64,000 nucleotides of DNA from Latrodectus hesperus. Taxonomy: Eukaryota; Arthropoda; Arachnida; Araneae; Theridiidae. Under the pieces are notes generated by a model, which worked only from the letters and a program-made list of their open reading frames with translations, ran no database searches and was not told where the DNA came from. How positions within the stretch are numbered: position 1 is the first letter of the stretch; each line of letters begins with the position of its first letter. Below, piece after piece: positions 42,329 through 54,998 of the stretch. The stretch covers positions 7,116,792 through 7,180,791 of the forward strand of contig CM075852.1 in NCBI GenBank assembly GCA_037975125.1. The letters are read 5' to 3'. A program made the position numbers and the translations under genes.

Positions 42329-42440
42329 CATCTATCGGAGGATTTTAGAGCAAATTTGTACTTTCACTGTCGTGGTGCTCTGGTTAAACGAAATACGCAC
42401 CCTACTAACTTTAATGCGCAAGACCAACGGCATAGCGAAC

Positions 42441-43641
42441 TTTTTTTTTTTTTTGTCTGGGATTGAGGGAGGTCTGTAGCCTTCCGGCCATGTACCCCGT
42501 TTTCTAATGAATTAGAATCCTTGTATAATCTTGGCCTGGTGATTAAAAAATCAAAAATAAAGATACAATAATGAATAATACAAAAATATAGAGGTAAGTG
42601 CTCCCACTAGATGCACTCTGCATGACTTGTGTTTTTGGACTAAGTAATTGAGTAATCCTAGTAATAGACACTTAGATGATGACAATATTTCTTGGTACAC
42701 ATAAAATTCCTATAAAATTTTTTACGAAGAAAAATATAAGGAGAATACACAGGAGGATTACAATAATACTTTGAAGCACACAAATTCCGTTAAAATATTT
42801 ACCAAGGAGTTACAATGGAATAACACAGGTTGATGACAATAATTCTTGATAAACACAAAGTTCCGTTAGAATATTTACAACGGAGGACAAAGAATGATAT
42901 CTATCCATAGTTGTTTAAGATCAAATAAAACTGAGATATTTACAGGATCCACACGATTTATTTACAATGTGGTTTCTCACAGGATTTTATTTAGGTAGAG
43001 ATATGATTTCCATTAATTATTCTTCTTCTTTCTTTTCCATTTGGAATTATTTGAATAAACGGAGATATTGGTGAGAGGTTTTACTTTCAACACTGCTCTG
43101 GGCCTATGGAAATGCGTTAGGTCATAAGGACTGTAAAGTTCAATAGCCTGAATCTCACTATTGTTGATTGTGTATAATTTATGGTAGAAATTAAATGCAA
43201 GAAATTTAAGGTAGCGGGCTAGGGGCAGAATTCCCAAGTTCTCTCTTATTTGGTGGTTTCTAAAGTAAAACTCTGAGTTAGTAATTAGTTTAAGATTTTT
43301 GCTTTGCTGGGCTTCTTTGACTTTGATATTTGAATCAGCTGCTCCTCCCCAGATTGGAGAAGCATAGGATATTATCGGTCTGAGGTAAGCTTTATGTATT
43401 AGGAGTTTATTTGTTAGCGAGAGTTTTGACTTGGGAGCTAGTAGGGGATAAACGGTAGTTTTAGCTGCTATGAATTTATTTTTGATTTTAGTAATATGGG
43501 CTTTCCACGTTAGTCTCCTGTCAATAGTGAGTCCAAAGTAATCAACCCTACTAGCCCAGGGAATTTCTCTTCCCGCTAATTTGACCTTTTCACACGGTAA
43601 CATTTTTCTTGAGCGAACTTTTCCGTTTCATAACCCGTATT
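42441..43641 (-). mobile_element. Jockey-like LINE, 5'-truncated, inserted in a SINE
   Basis: The minus-strand element ends in poly(A), seen as a T run at 42441-42454. The SINE sequence CATAGCGAAC on the left and CATAACGAGC on the right (42431-42440 and 43642-43651) form a slightly diverged 10-bp target duplication. The 3' untranslated region holds about three tandem units with a 76-bp step starting near 42676, 42753 and 42829. Confidence 0.9.
43013..43603 (-). pseudogene. Jockey-like LINE ORF2, RT thumb and C-terminus
   Basis: The 196-residue frame is the end of a Jockey-type ORF2. It has VDYFGLTIDRRLTWKAHI and AYLRPIISYASPIWGG, two hallmarks of the region after the RT palm, then ARYLKFLAFNFYHKLY and FHRPRAVLKVKPLTN. 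No RNase H follows, as is usual for Jockey elements. The frame is open but the catalytic palm is missing, lost by 5' truncation at 43641. The same family left a scrap at 8985-9185. Confidence 0.9.
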
Positions 43642-43683
43642 CATAACGAGCTAGTCCAAGTGTCATAAGTAACAACAACAACT

Positions 43684-45784
43684 AATAACACAATGATTAT
43701 ACTGTCTGCACGTGTCATTTCTTTTTTCAAAAAGGAATCAAGTTCTCACTTGTTATATAAAAAAGGAAATTAAATAAAAAATTTATAAAACATAAAACCA
43801 TAAAAAATAGTTTGATAAGAGGGGATTTTTCAAAATTTTCTATATTTTTTGTGGCACCCTATTGCATTATCTTTTATTATTGAACTATTGTGGGTTCCTA
43901 GTGTTGATTTATGTTTATTACTATCCTCAGTCTTATAAATACTTTCAATTCTTGTTTTTTCTGTTATTTGATTTAATATATCACCTGTCAACAAAAGCCA
44001 TATTTGTAAAAAGCATCACAGCAAAAACTACCGATGTATGGACATGTAATCCAAAGACAATATCTGAAAACTGACCATCAACCGTCAAGCTACACTTCTT
44101 AAAAACTGCCACAAAGATGAAGTAATATAAATATTTAACAATATAAATATTTAACTAATTAGTGGAAAACTTAATGCTTAACATGAATAATTTTGTTGGC
44201 TCAAAAATAAGTTTCCATTAAAAATATATCGTGTTAAAAAATGTTTTTTTCTCTTTGGCTAAGCAATTTTGCTTGTATTATATTTATTTCATCAACATCA
44301 AGAGAATCATCATATTCAAAAAACATTTAAAGTACCTACAAATTTCCCATTTAATTAGAAGCATGTTGTTTCTATGATACAAATGATGTCTTTAAAAACT
44401 TAACTGTGTGTCTTCTTAGCCGATTGAAAAATAAAAATGAATAGAATTTGATTAAATAAAATAATTTCAAGCTTAAAATTAGCATTGTTTCTTTGATGTT
44501 AGAGTAGGAACTTGTGTCACTAGTTCGTAAAAACGAGCGTCTATTGCATTACGAAACGCATTGCTTTTTTTTTCTAAGCAAAGAAATAAACAAAATCTCT
44601 CCCAGCTCTTTTTTCATAAATAATAAAATATATCTACCCCATTTTCAGTGAGGGTAAAATTTTGTTCATAAAATTTCTTAAAGCCACATTCAGAGTGCAC
44701 ATAAAATAAGGTCGTTTCAAGGGATATAGTGGGCCATTTTAAAAAATTCCTGATGAATAAAGATAAATAAATTCAAACTATAATAAATTAAATACAAATA
44801 TAAGTGAAAGAAAATACATCGGGAAATAGTGTTAAATCGAACAACTATGCAATTTTTTTAAATCAGAACAACTCCAGTGGTCACCTTTCGTACCAAAAAA
44901 TCATTTAATTTATCAGATCATTCATTCCCAATTCTTCTGGCTTGTGTATAAGCCGGGAAACATATAAAATAAACAAAATATAAATAATAGATGAACAGGA
45001 GTTTCCTATAGGAAAACTTTTATTTAGATTTCAATAGTTATTTTACATGAACTTAAATCTTATAACACTGTTTTAAGAAGAACATTATTAGAAACGATTA
45101 TAAAGTATTTTTTACCATAATAAGTGCTGAAAAATACTACCTTGCAAGAAATATCAATTTCATTAACTTCATGCAGTTTTAAATCTGTCAAGTCATGATT
45201 ATATTGCATGAATTTGAAATCAATCTTTAACCGCAATGTATAGTTATAATATAATAATTTTTATGGTAATTTTTTGTATTTTAAATGAAACATGTGCAAC
45301 AATATACAATCCAATTACTTCAATATAATTTAAAGAATACATTGAAGACTATAATTACTTTAGGTTTCTAATTTTGAGGAATCTCTCCAGAAATACTTCA
45401 AACTAATCAGAAAATTTTTAAAAAATACTAACTGTGATATATTTAACAACTTAACTTAAACTAAATTCACTCGAATTTCATGATTCTCAAGTAAATGCAA
45501 AATAGTTTTATTTTTGGATTGATTTTTTACATAACAACACTAAACAACTTTCCAGGGACATATACATTCAATCATTAATTTATATTTGATGTGTTACCAT
45601 TTATTCTTAATAATTTCACAATCGCAAACTGACTTGAGACTTTCGATTATTCGAGTTCCGGTTAAATGAAATGATTCTTTAATATATTTAATATTGATAC
45701 CAAAAGAACATTATACATGAGACATGAATGGGAGATATCTCAACAAAACAGTCCCAAGCAGTAAAAAGAGATTATTTTATAATT
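43684..45784. other. AT-rich spacer, no recognised feature
   Basis: Nothing recognised. Confidence 0.55.
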
Positions 45785-45796
45785 GAATGCATGCTT

Positions 45797-46112
45797 CTGT
45801 TGTTGTTGTTACTAATGACACTTGGACAAGCCAAGCTCGCTATGCCTTGACTATGCGAATTTAAGTCAATTGGGAGCACCGTCTTTCGTTTTAATCACAG
45901 AGCACCATGAAGGTGAAAATACGACTTTGCTCTACACACATGCCATAGGGACCCATTTATAGGGTAGGCAACCATTCACACCTCATTCATACAAGGAAAG
46001 GACAAAGACAGGATAGATAGAGATAGAAAGTACATCCATGCCCGAACCAGGATTTGAACCCAGGACCTCCTAATCCGCAGTCAGGCACGCTGACCACTAG
46101 GCAAGTTGGGCG
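45797..46112 (-). mobile_element. tRNA-headed SINE, complete, reversed
   Basis: Perfect 12-bp duplication GAATGCATGCTT at 45785-45796 and 46113-46124. On the minus strand the head reads CAACTTGCCTAGTGGTCAGC and has box B GGTTCAAATCC, so it is tRNA-like but different from the head of the SINE at 4247. The 3' half (CACCTTCATGGTGCTCTG through TGTCATTAGTAACAACAACA) is the same as that SINE. The middle, after TTCGGGCATGGATGTACTTT, matches the SINE at 47562. Confidence 0.93.
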
Positions 46113-46124
46113 GAATGCATGCTT

Positions 46125-47561
<1,437 letters not shown>

Positions 47562-47833
47562 ACTGTGGGTCGAATCCAGATTCGGGCATGGATGTTACTT
47601 TCTTTCTCTGTTCTCTCTGTGTTTCTCTTTCCTTTCTTCTGTGATAATGTATGAATGTGGCCCATCCTATAAACAGGTTTGTGGTGAAATGGCATGAGGA
47701 AAGATACTTGCCTCCGTGACTTGGTTCACAGGTGCCCGCTGGGTAAAGACAAATGAGTAGCAGTTTTTGTCTGCCCTTGTTGTGGCATAGGGCTTTTCAC
47801 CTGTGCCTGCTGTTGGAAATGTGTCTATACAAG
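47562..47833 (+). mobile_element. tRNA-related SINE between two TA arrays
   Basis: Begins at a box-B-like GGGTCGAATCCAGATTCGGG and continues GCATGGATGTTACTTTCTTT, matching the middle of the reversed SINE at 45797. The rest (from about 47690) contains GCCTCCGTGACTTGGTTCAC, a different 3' module with likely relatives near 25200-25314. The A-box half is missing, replaced by TA repeats. No duplication can be judged because both flanks are TA. Confidence 0.72.
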
Positions 47834-49194
<1,361 letters not shown>

Positions 49195-49196
49195 TA

Positions 49197-50089
49197 TTAG
49201 GTTGGTGCGTATGAAATGTCGGATTCTTAAGTGATTGTATAAAACTGCATATCTTTCTTCAAAAGCTGTTTATTCAATCAAAGTATGCTCCATTCGCTTC
49301 AATACACTTCTCCCAACGAGATTTTAAAGCGTAGATGCCTGTCTTAAAAAAATTTTGGTCTTTAGAATTAATAAACTCTGATATCGAGTTTTTTAGACTG
49401 TCTTCATTTTCATAGTGTTTGCCCCTTAAAAACAGCTCTAAATGCTTGAAAAAATGAAAATCGGTCGGCGAGAGATCCGGTGAATAGGGTGGATGCTGCA
49501 ATGATGAGCATACGTTTAACCGATCCAGCTTATTTCGCTCTGTCAGTGCGTGCGGTACCCACTTGTCCATCTTCTTAACCTTGCCAATCTCAGAAAGGTG
49601 TCTCAATATCGTTGTATGGTCAACTTTCATCCTGATAGCAAGTTCCCTCGTGGATACGGCTGGATCCGCTTCCACTAGAGCCTTCAGGTCATCATTCTTC
49701 ACAGACGTTTTGGGTCTTCCGCGCGGCTCATTTTGCAGTGAAAAATCGCCAGTCCGAAATTTTTCGAACCAACGCTGCACTTTCCGATCGTTAACCGTAT
49801 TCTCCCCAAACGCTTGGTTTATGTTGCGTGCAGCTTTTGCAGCACTATTACCAAGTTTGTACTCATATAAGAAAATGACGCGAATGTCGGCAGAATTCAT
49901 ATCGGCAATAAACTCAAAAGAAATAAAAAAGGGAAGACCTTCGAGAAAACCTATTTTGCTGAAATGAGTCTCTGGCAATGGACAATACGAGTATGAATGA
50001 GGTTATGCCAAATACAAAAGTATAACGAAAACAGGGAGGAAAACGTCCGCATGTAAAGAGAATCCGACATTTCATACGCACCAACCTAA
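49197..50089 (-). mobile_element. Mariner element, internally deleted, perfect ends
   Basis: The terminal inverted repeats are identical over 31 bp, starting TTAGGTTGGTGCGTATGAAA (49197-49227 and complement at 50059-50089). TA duplications lie at 49195-49196 and 50090-50091. At 893 bp it is about 400 bp shorter than a typical mariner of about 1.3 kb. Perfect ends and an open frame point to recent transposition, presumably driven by a full-length relative elsewhere. Confidence 0.95.
49274..49900 (-). CDS. Mariner transposase deletion derivative, 208 aa
   Basis: The first true ATG is at 49900; the open frame extends 26 codons further upstream without one. The N-terminal half has the paired helix-turn-helix that binds the terminal repeats: YEYKLGNSAAKAARNINQAF then VQRWFEKFRTGDFSLQNEPR, the GRPKTSVKNDDLKALVE linker, and HTTILRHLSEIGKVKKMDKW. 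It then jumps from LDRLNVCSSL straight to QHPPYSPDLSPTDFHFFKHL. The missing 110 or so residues hold the first two catalytic Asp of the DD34D triad. The reading frame continues to the normal end (WEKCIEANGAYFD). It should bind mariner ends but not cut, and might act as an inhibitor of active copies; that role is inference. Confidence 0.85.
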   Translation of the reverse strand: MNSADIRVIFLYEYKLGNSAAKAARNINQAFGENTVNDRKVQRWFEKFRTGDFSLQNEPRGRPKTSVKNDDLKALVEADPAVSTRELAIRMKVDHTTILRHLSEIGKVKKMDKWVPHALTERNKLDRLNVCSSLQHPPYSPDLSPTDFHFFKHLELFLRGKHYENEDSLKNSISEFINSKDQNFFKTGIYALKSRWEKCIEANGAYFD

Positions 50090-50091
50090 TA

Positions 50092-50715
50092 TTTTGATTT
50101 GGTTGTTCATCACTCTGCCATCCTTCTAACTACAAGAGTCAATATGATCAGAGAATGTAAGTTTTAAAATATATTTAAAATTTTTTACTTAAGTGTATTT
50201 TAGATCATTATATTCCGGATCACTTAAAAGATCAATGCCGAGAGGAGGACTGAAGCCACGAACTATTGAGCTGAATGTTTGTTATCATTTTAGCAGATGA
50301 GTATCTCATTTTAAGAATGGTGATACAAATTATTAAACAGAGTTCACGTCTTTTTAATGTGCATCCCTACATATAATCTTAGTTTGATAGGAAATCAACA
50401 AAATTATTATAATTTCTAGTATACCAAATTATTAGATTTTAAAGTTTTCTAATGAAAGATATTGAATTGCGGAAAATTTTGTTTTATTTTATGCCTTTCA
50501 TTTTAAGTCCATATTTAAAAAAATGTATGTGTATAATTACATTTTAATATTCCCTAATAGCGTTAATGTCTGACCAAGTTCTGAATTGCAGAGTAACTTT
50601 ATATGACAGATCTGAACAACTCTATTATGAAAATATTTGATTTCTACCATTAAAGCAATAATTCTAATCCTATACATTCTAACTATTCTGAAAGAACTGA
50701 AAAAAATGTCTTGCG
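50092..50715. other. AT-rich spacer, no recognised feature
   Basis: Nothing recognised. Confidence 0.5.
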
Positions 50716-50973
50716 TTACTATACTCTATGGCACGACAGCCCATGTGGGCCAAGGCCTACAGTGCCCATAACTATTTTCCTAACCGAGGGTTCTGGGATG
50801 CGAAGCTTATGTCCCAGTTAGGTGATCAGCCTAACGTGAGACCTCAGTGTTTAGTTCCCAAGCATGCTTGGTACTCAATTCATCGACCCACTGAAGGGAT
50901 GAAAGGCTGAGTCGACCTTGCCAGCCAGGGGATTGAACTTCGGATCTGTGACCAGCGTTTCACGCTGCCACTA

Positions 50974-52790
50974 CCGTATTTACGTGAATCTAATGCGCAT
51001 GGTTTTTGGCCAAATGTAGTATTCAAAATTGGGGTGTGCATTAGATTCAAGTGCAAGGTCAGCAGTCCTCCGATGACGTCAGCCAAATTTAAATCATTAC
51101 AATGGATTACTGTATTTCTCGACTACATTTATCGTTGACACTTATTGCATAGAGGATACAAACTGCATAGTACGTAGTCACGAAATGGAGGGCAAACAAA
51201 GAAGAATGTCAAATAACGCTACTTTCAAACATAAATTAATTCCTTATGCTGAAAAAAATGGCAATAGAAAGGCAGGTAGATAGTTCAACATAGCTGAGAG
51301 CAATGATTGCTTGTGGCGGCAACAGAAATTGGCACTGTTTGCAACTAAAGACAGTAGAAAGAAATTCACTGACCCTCCCAAGGAAAGACACTCTAAAATT
51401 GAAGAAAAAGTATTGGAATTTGTACGTGAAAGGAGGAAGAATGGACAACCTGTGACTAGTGACACCTTAAGAAATAAAGCAAAAGAGGAGCCTGAAGTTC
51501 TTATTATATCGAAACAAGAGTTTAATGCTAGCCGTGGATGGGTGGATCGGTTTATGAAGCGGATGGGCTTATCTCTAAGACGCCGTAAAACAATATTCCA
51601 AAAGCTTCCTGTAGATTTTGAGGGAAAATTAATAACATTTCAGCGGTATGTCATCACACTTCGGAAGGAAAAGAATTTTTCAATTGGGAAAATTGGCAAC
51701 ACTGACGAGACGCCAATTTGATTTGATATGTTTCGTAGCTACACCTTTACGGAGAAAGGTACTAAGGAAGTTATCATCAAAACTTCGGGATGTGAAAAAC
51801 AACGCGAAACAATGATGGTGGCAATAACAGCAGACGGGTGCAAACTTCCACCTTTCTTATTCTTCAAGCGGAAAACATCCCCTAAAACCCCTAAGAATGA
51901 AAAGCTGTTCCCAGATGATGTCCTAATTCGAAACCAAAAGAAGATGACGGAATCATTAATGCTTGATTGGGTCCGAAATGTATGAGAACGCCGTCCCGGT
52001 GGGCTCTCCAATCCACCATCAGTACTTTGTCTGGACGTATTTCGTGGTCATCTCACCGACGACGTAAAATAGGAAATGCACAGCCTAGGCAGTGATCTTG
52101 TTATCATTCCTGGAGGGATGACGTCTGTGTTACAACCCTTGGACGTTAGTATAAATAAACCTTTTAAGGGGTACGCTCAGGCAAAGTACGAAAAATGGTT
52201 TTGAGAGCCAACAACTGAACCCGACAGGAAAAATTAAGCGTGCTGCACAGCACATTGTTGCACACTGGGTTTCTGTTGCCTGGAAAAGCATCGAAGCACC
52301 AATGATTGTGAGATCTTTCAAGAAATGCTGCATTTCAAATTCATTGAATGGCAGTGAAGATGACGTGCTCTGGAACGCCGAGGATGACGATGATGATGAG
52401 GAAAGAAGAAATGAATCTGCTTCTGACGAAGAGAGCTGCGAGGATTCCAGTGATGAAAACATTAGTGAGTAAAGACATTTCATAATAATCACTGATTGTA
52501 GAAACTCTTAGCTAGATAGAAATGTTACGATTTATTTCATGTTCATATTTTACGATAGGTACCGTATATACGGTAGTGGTAATTAACAATGATTGTTTCA
52601 TATAACAATAGCCCACAAGGTTAATTCTACTTCATATACAAATCCATTGTTGTATAAAATAAGATTCAATAAATTCTTTATACCACTGATGCACATTTCA
52701 TTCGCCGATAAACAATTTTTTTATTAATTAAAGTTTTAAAATGGGGATGCTCATTAGATTCAAAGGCGCATTAGATTCGCATAAGTACGG
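50974..52790 (+). mobile_element. Tigger/pogo-like DNA transposon inserted in a SINE
   Basis: Ends read CCGTATTTACGTGAATCTAA and, from the right, CCGTACTTATGCGAATCTAA, with TA at 50972-50973 and 52791-52792. Subterminal copies of GCATTAGATTC occur at both ends. The 1.8-kb length fits a nearly full-length element. The insertion splits the tRNA-like head of a SINE between its box A parts, so the SINE is older. Confidence 0.94.
51185..52472 (+). pseudogene. Tigger/pogo transposase pseudogene
   Basis: From ATG 51185 the frame covers a CENP-B-type DNA-binding region (SRGWVDRFMKRMGLSLRRRK), then the DDE endonuclease: first Asp in GNTDETPI followed by a stop and FDMFRSYTF, second in VLCLDVFRGHLTDD, third in GGMTSVLQPLDVSINKPFK. 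It ends in an acidic tail (NAEDDDDDEERRNESASDEE) with TAA at 52470. Reading is broken by several stops, including TGA after ETPI where the family has Trp, and TGA after WVRNV. It is otherwise well preserved, so inactivation is moderately recent. About 429 codons, near the family's usual size. Confidence 0.9.
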
Positions 52791-52816
52791 TAAGTCACCG
52801 GACTTATAAGTCTTTT

Positions 52817-53339
52817 GTTATGTGAGTCATAAAAATACATTGCTTTTTTTATAATAAATATAAATTTAAATCATTATACTAATTATTTTCTTTCAGTGGT
52901 TACTATGTAATGCATTTTTTCTCCGCAATGTTTTAATTTACATTTTAATCAATCATTTTAAACATTATAGCGAACAATGATGGTTAAATATTTTGATTTT
53001 GGCATAGTAAAGGAATGTAATGTAGCTCAAATTTATTCTAAAAACTTTTCTTTAGTTTAAAACCTTATCTTAGTCTTTTCTCCAGGAGGCCTGTTTATTG
53101 AAAATGAATCATATTCCCTTGAAAACAGAGAAATCTGGACTTCTACAATGAATCTACTTCAAAGAATCTATATCAGAAAGAAGGAACACAGCACATAGCT
53201 CTTTTTATTCAACAATAATTGTGATCCAATGCAGAACCTTCTTTCTCCTTTTCCAAGTTCCTTTCAAAGTTGAGACCTATCTTAAATATTTGATTTACTG
53301 CAGCTTTCCGTTTTGGCATTTCCTTGTATGATAGCATTT
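52817..53339. other. Spacer, no recognised feature
   Basis: Nothing recognised. Confidence 0.5.
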
Positions 53340-53353
53340 ACGTATAACAAAGG

Positions 53354-53682
53354 TTATGGGGTCGACCTTCCGTCCAGAAAGGTGGGGTTCGATTCCCAAT
53401 TCCGACAAAGAACCACCGAGTACATGCGAACGTGGTAATTAAATCTGTGGAATCGTAAGTCCTGTATTCGGTTGTTGAGCAGTTACCATGGATGTAACGG
53501 TCTGAAATAAATTTCTTCTTCTTTCTGATCAATGTCAAAATTGGGGAGTGGATTCCCTGGTGGTGCCATCTATCGGAGAAGATTTGAGCAAAGTCGTACT
53601 TTCATCCTAGTGGTGTTGTGGTTAGACAAAATTGACTTGTAATTAAACGAAAGCGACTTGTCTACATGTCATAAGTAACAAC
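53354..53682 (+). mobile_element. tRNA-headed SINE with AAC tail, diverged
   Basis: Same family as 4247-4630: box B GGTTCGATTCCCAA, then CACCGAGTACATGCGA, GTTGAGCAGTTACCATGG, and the end TGTCATAAGTAACAAC. Flanks ACGTATAACAAAGG (53340-53353) and ATGTATAACAACGG (53683-53696) form a 14-bp duplication with two differences. The A box is degenerate and the 3' body has a deletion and a rearranged AAACGAAAG segment, so this is an older copy. Confidence 0.88.
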
Positions 53683-53696
53683 ATGTATAACAACGG

Positions 53697-54175
53697 AGAA
53701 AACCTGGGTAACTCCTAGTCTCATCCCAATAGACTCACATACAAAAAACTGAATCACAGCATTTTTGTCCACTTGTTCAACAGTTGTTTGTAGCTTCCAG
53801 TTCAGAGTACTTTGTTCGATTTTAAATGGCAGTGAGTGCATATTTAAATGTGTCTCATACTGTGCAACAGAGAACTTAAGTTGTTTGAGCATCCATCGCC
53901 AGCTTCTCTTCTGGAATAGCTTATAATAACTAGTGAGTTGTTTACTTGGGCTGAAAGGGGGAAAACTTCCAAATATCCACCCCGATGGGCAAGCATATAA
54001 AAATCAGAAACAGAAGAATCACCTTTCGTTGTTCAGCAGTGGTTGAGATCGAAGAAGCATTTGAATCTTGGTAAACTCGTGGCTGATAGACTGTTTATGG
54101 AAGAAATTGAAAGCCATTTGTTGTATACCCTCGAAGGATGTCTCATAGATTGTAGACAAATTTTGTACCAGAAAT
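53697..54175. other. Spacer, no recognised feature
   Basis: Less AT-rich than usual. A 76-residue minus-strand frame (53662-53892) and the start of a plus-strand frame at 54043 carry no recognised domain. A host exon is possible but unsupported. Confidence 0.4.
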
Positions 54176-54796
<621 letters not shown>

Positions 54797-54998
54797 GTTC
54801 GGCCGTCCTGAAATCGGCTGGCCCTCCAGACGACACTGCAAATACATAAAAAAGAAAAACAGCAAAACAGGGAAAGAAACAAGCAGAACAGAATAATTCT
54901 CTGAAAAGAAACAAATTTTATATTCATCTTCTTAGATCTGAAATAAAGAAATGAGTCAGTATATCTTTTAGCTTCATTATAGTCAGTTGGACTTCCGA

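Larger units (their letters stand above)
42329..43683 (+). mobile_element. SINE 3' part, split by a LINE insertion
   Basis: Matches the 3' half of the SINE at 4247-4630: CATCTATCGGAGGATTTTAG, then GGTGCTCTGGTTAAACGAAA, up to CATAGCGAAC at 42440. It resumes at CATAACGAGCTAGTCC (43642) and ends TGTCATAAGTAACAACAACA at about 43683. The tRNA-like head is missing. Everything between 42441 and 43641 is a later LINE insertion. Confidence 0.88.
50716..52816 (-). mobile_element. tRNA-headed SINE (Ceph/Meta-like core), split by a Tigger
   Basis: On the minus strand the head starts within 52793-52816 (GTCCGGTGACTTA) and resumes left of the Tigger with GTGGCAGCGTGAAACGCTGG, giving box A, and box B GTTCAATCCCC near 50930. 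Next comes GACTCAGCCTTTCATCCCTT and GGGTCGATGAATTGAGTACC. From memory, this resembles the conserved central domain of cephalopod and other metazoan SINEs. The 3' part carries AACCCTCGGTTAGGAAAATA and ends near 50716. The end and any duplication are uncertain. A Tigger element occupies 50974-52790. Confidence 0.72.

Noticed and set aside
53662..53892. 76-residue minus-strand frame as a host exon
   Set aside because: Not recognisable and lacks support from splice sites or neighbours.
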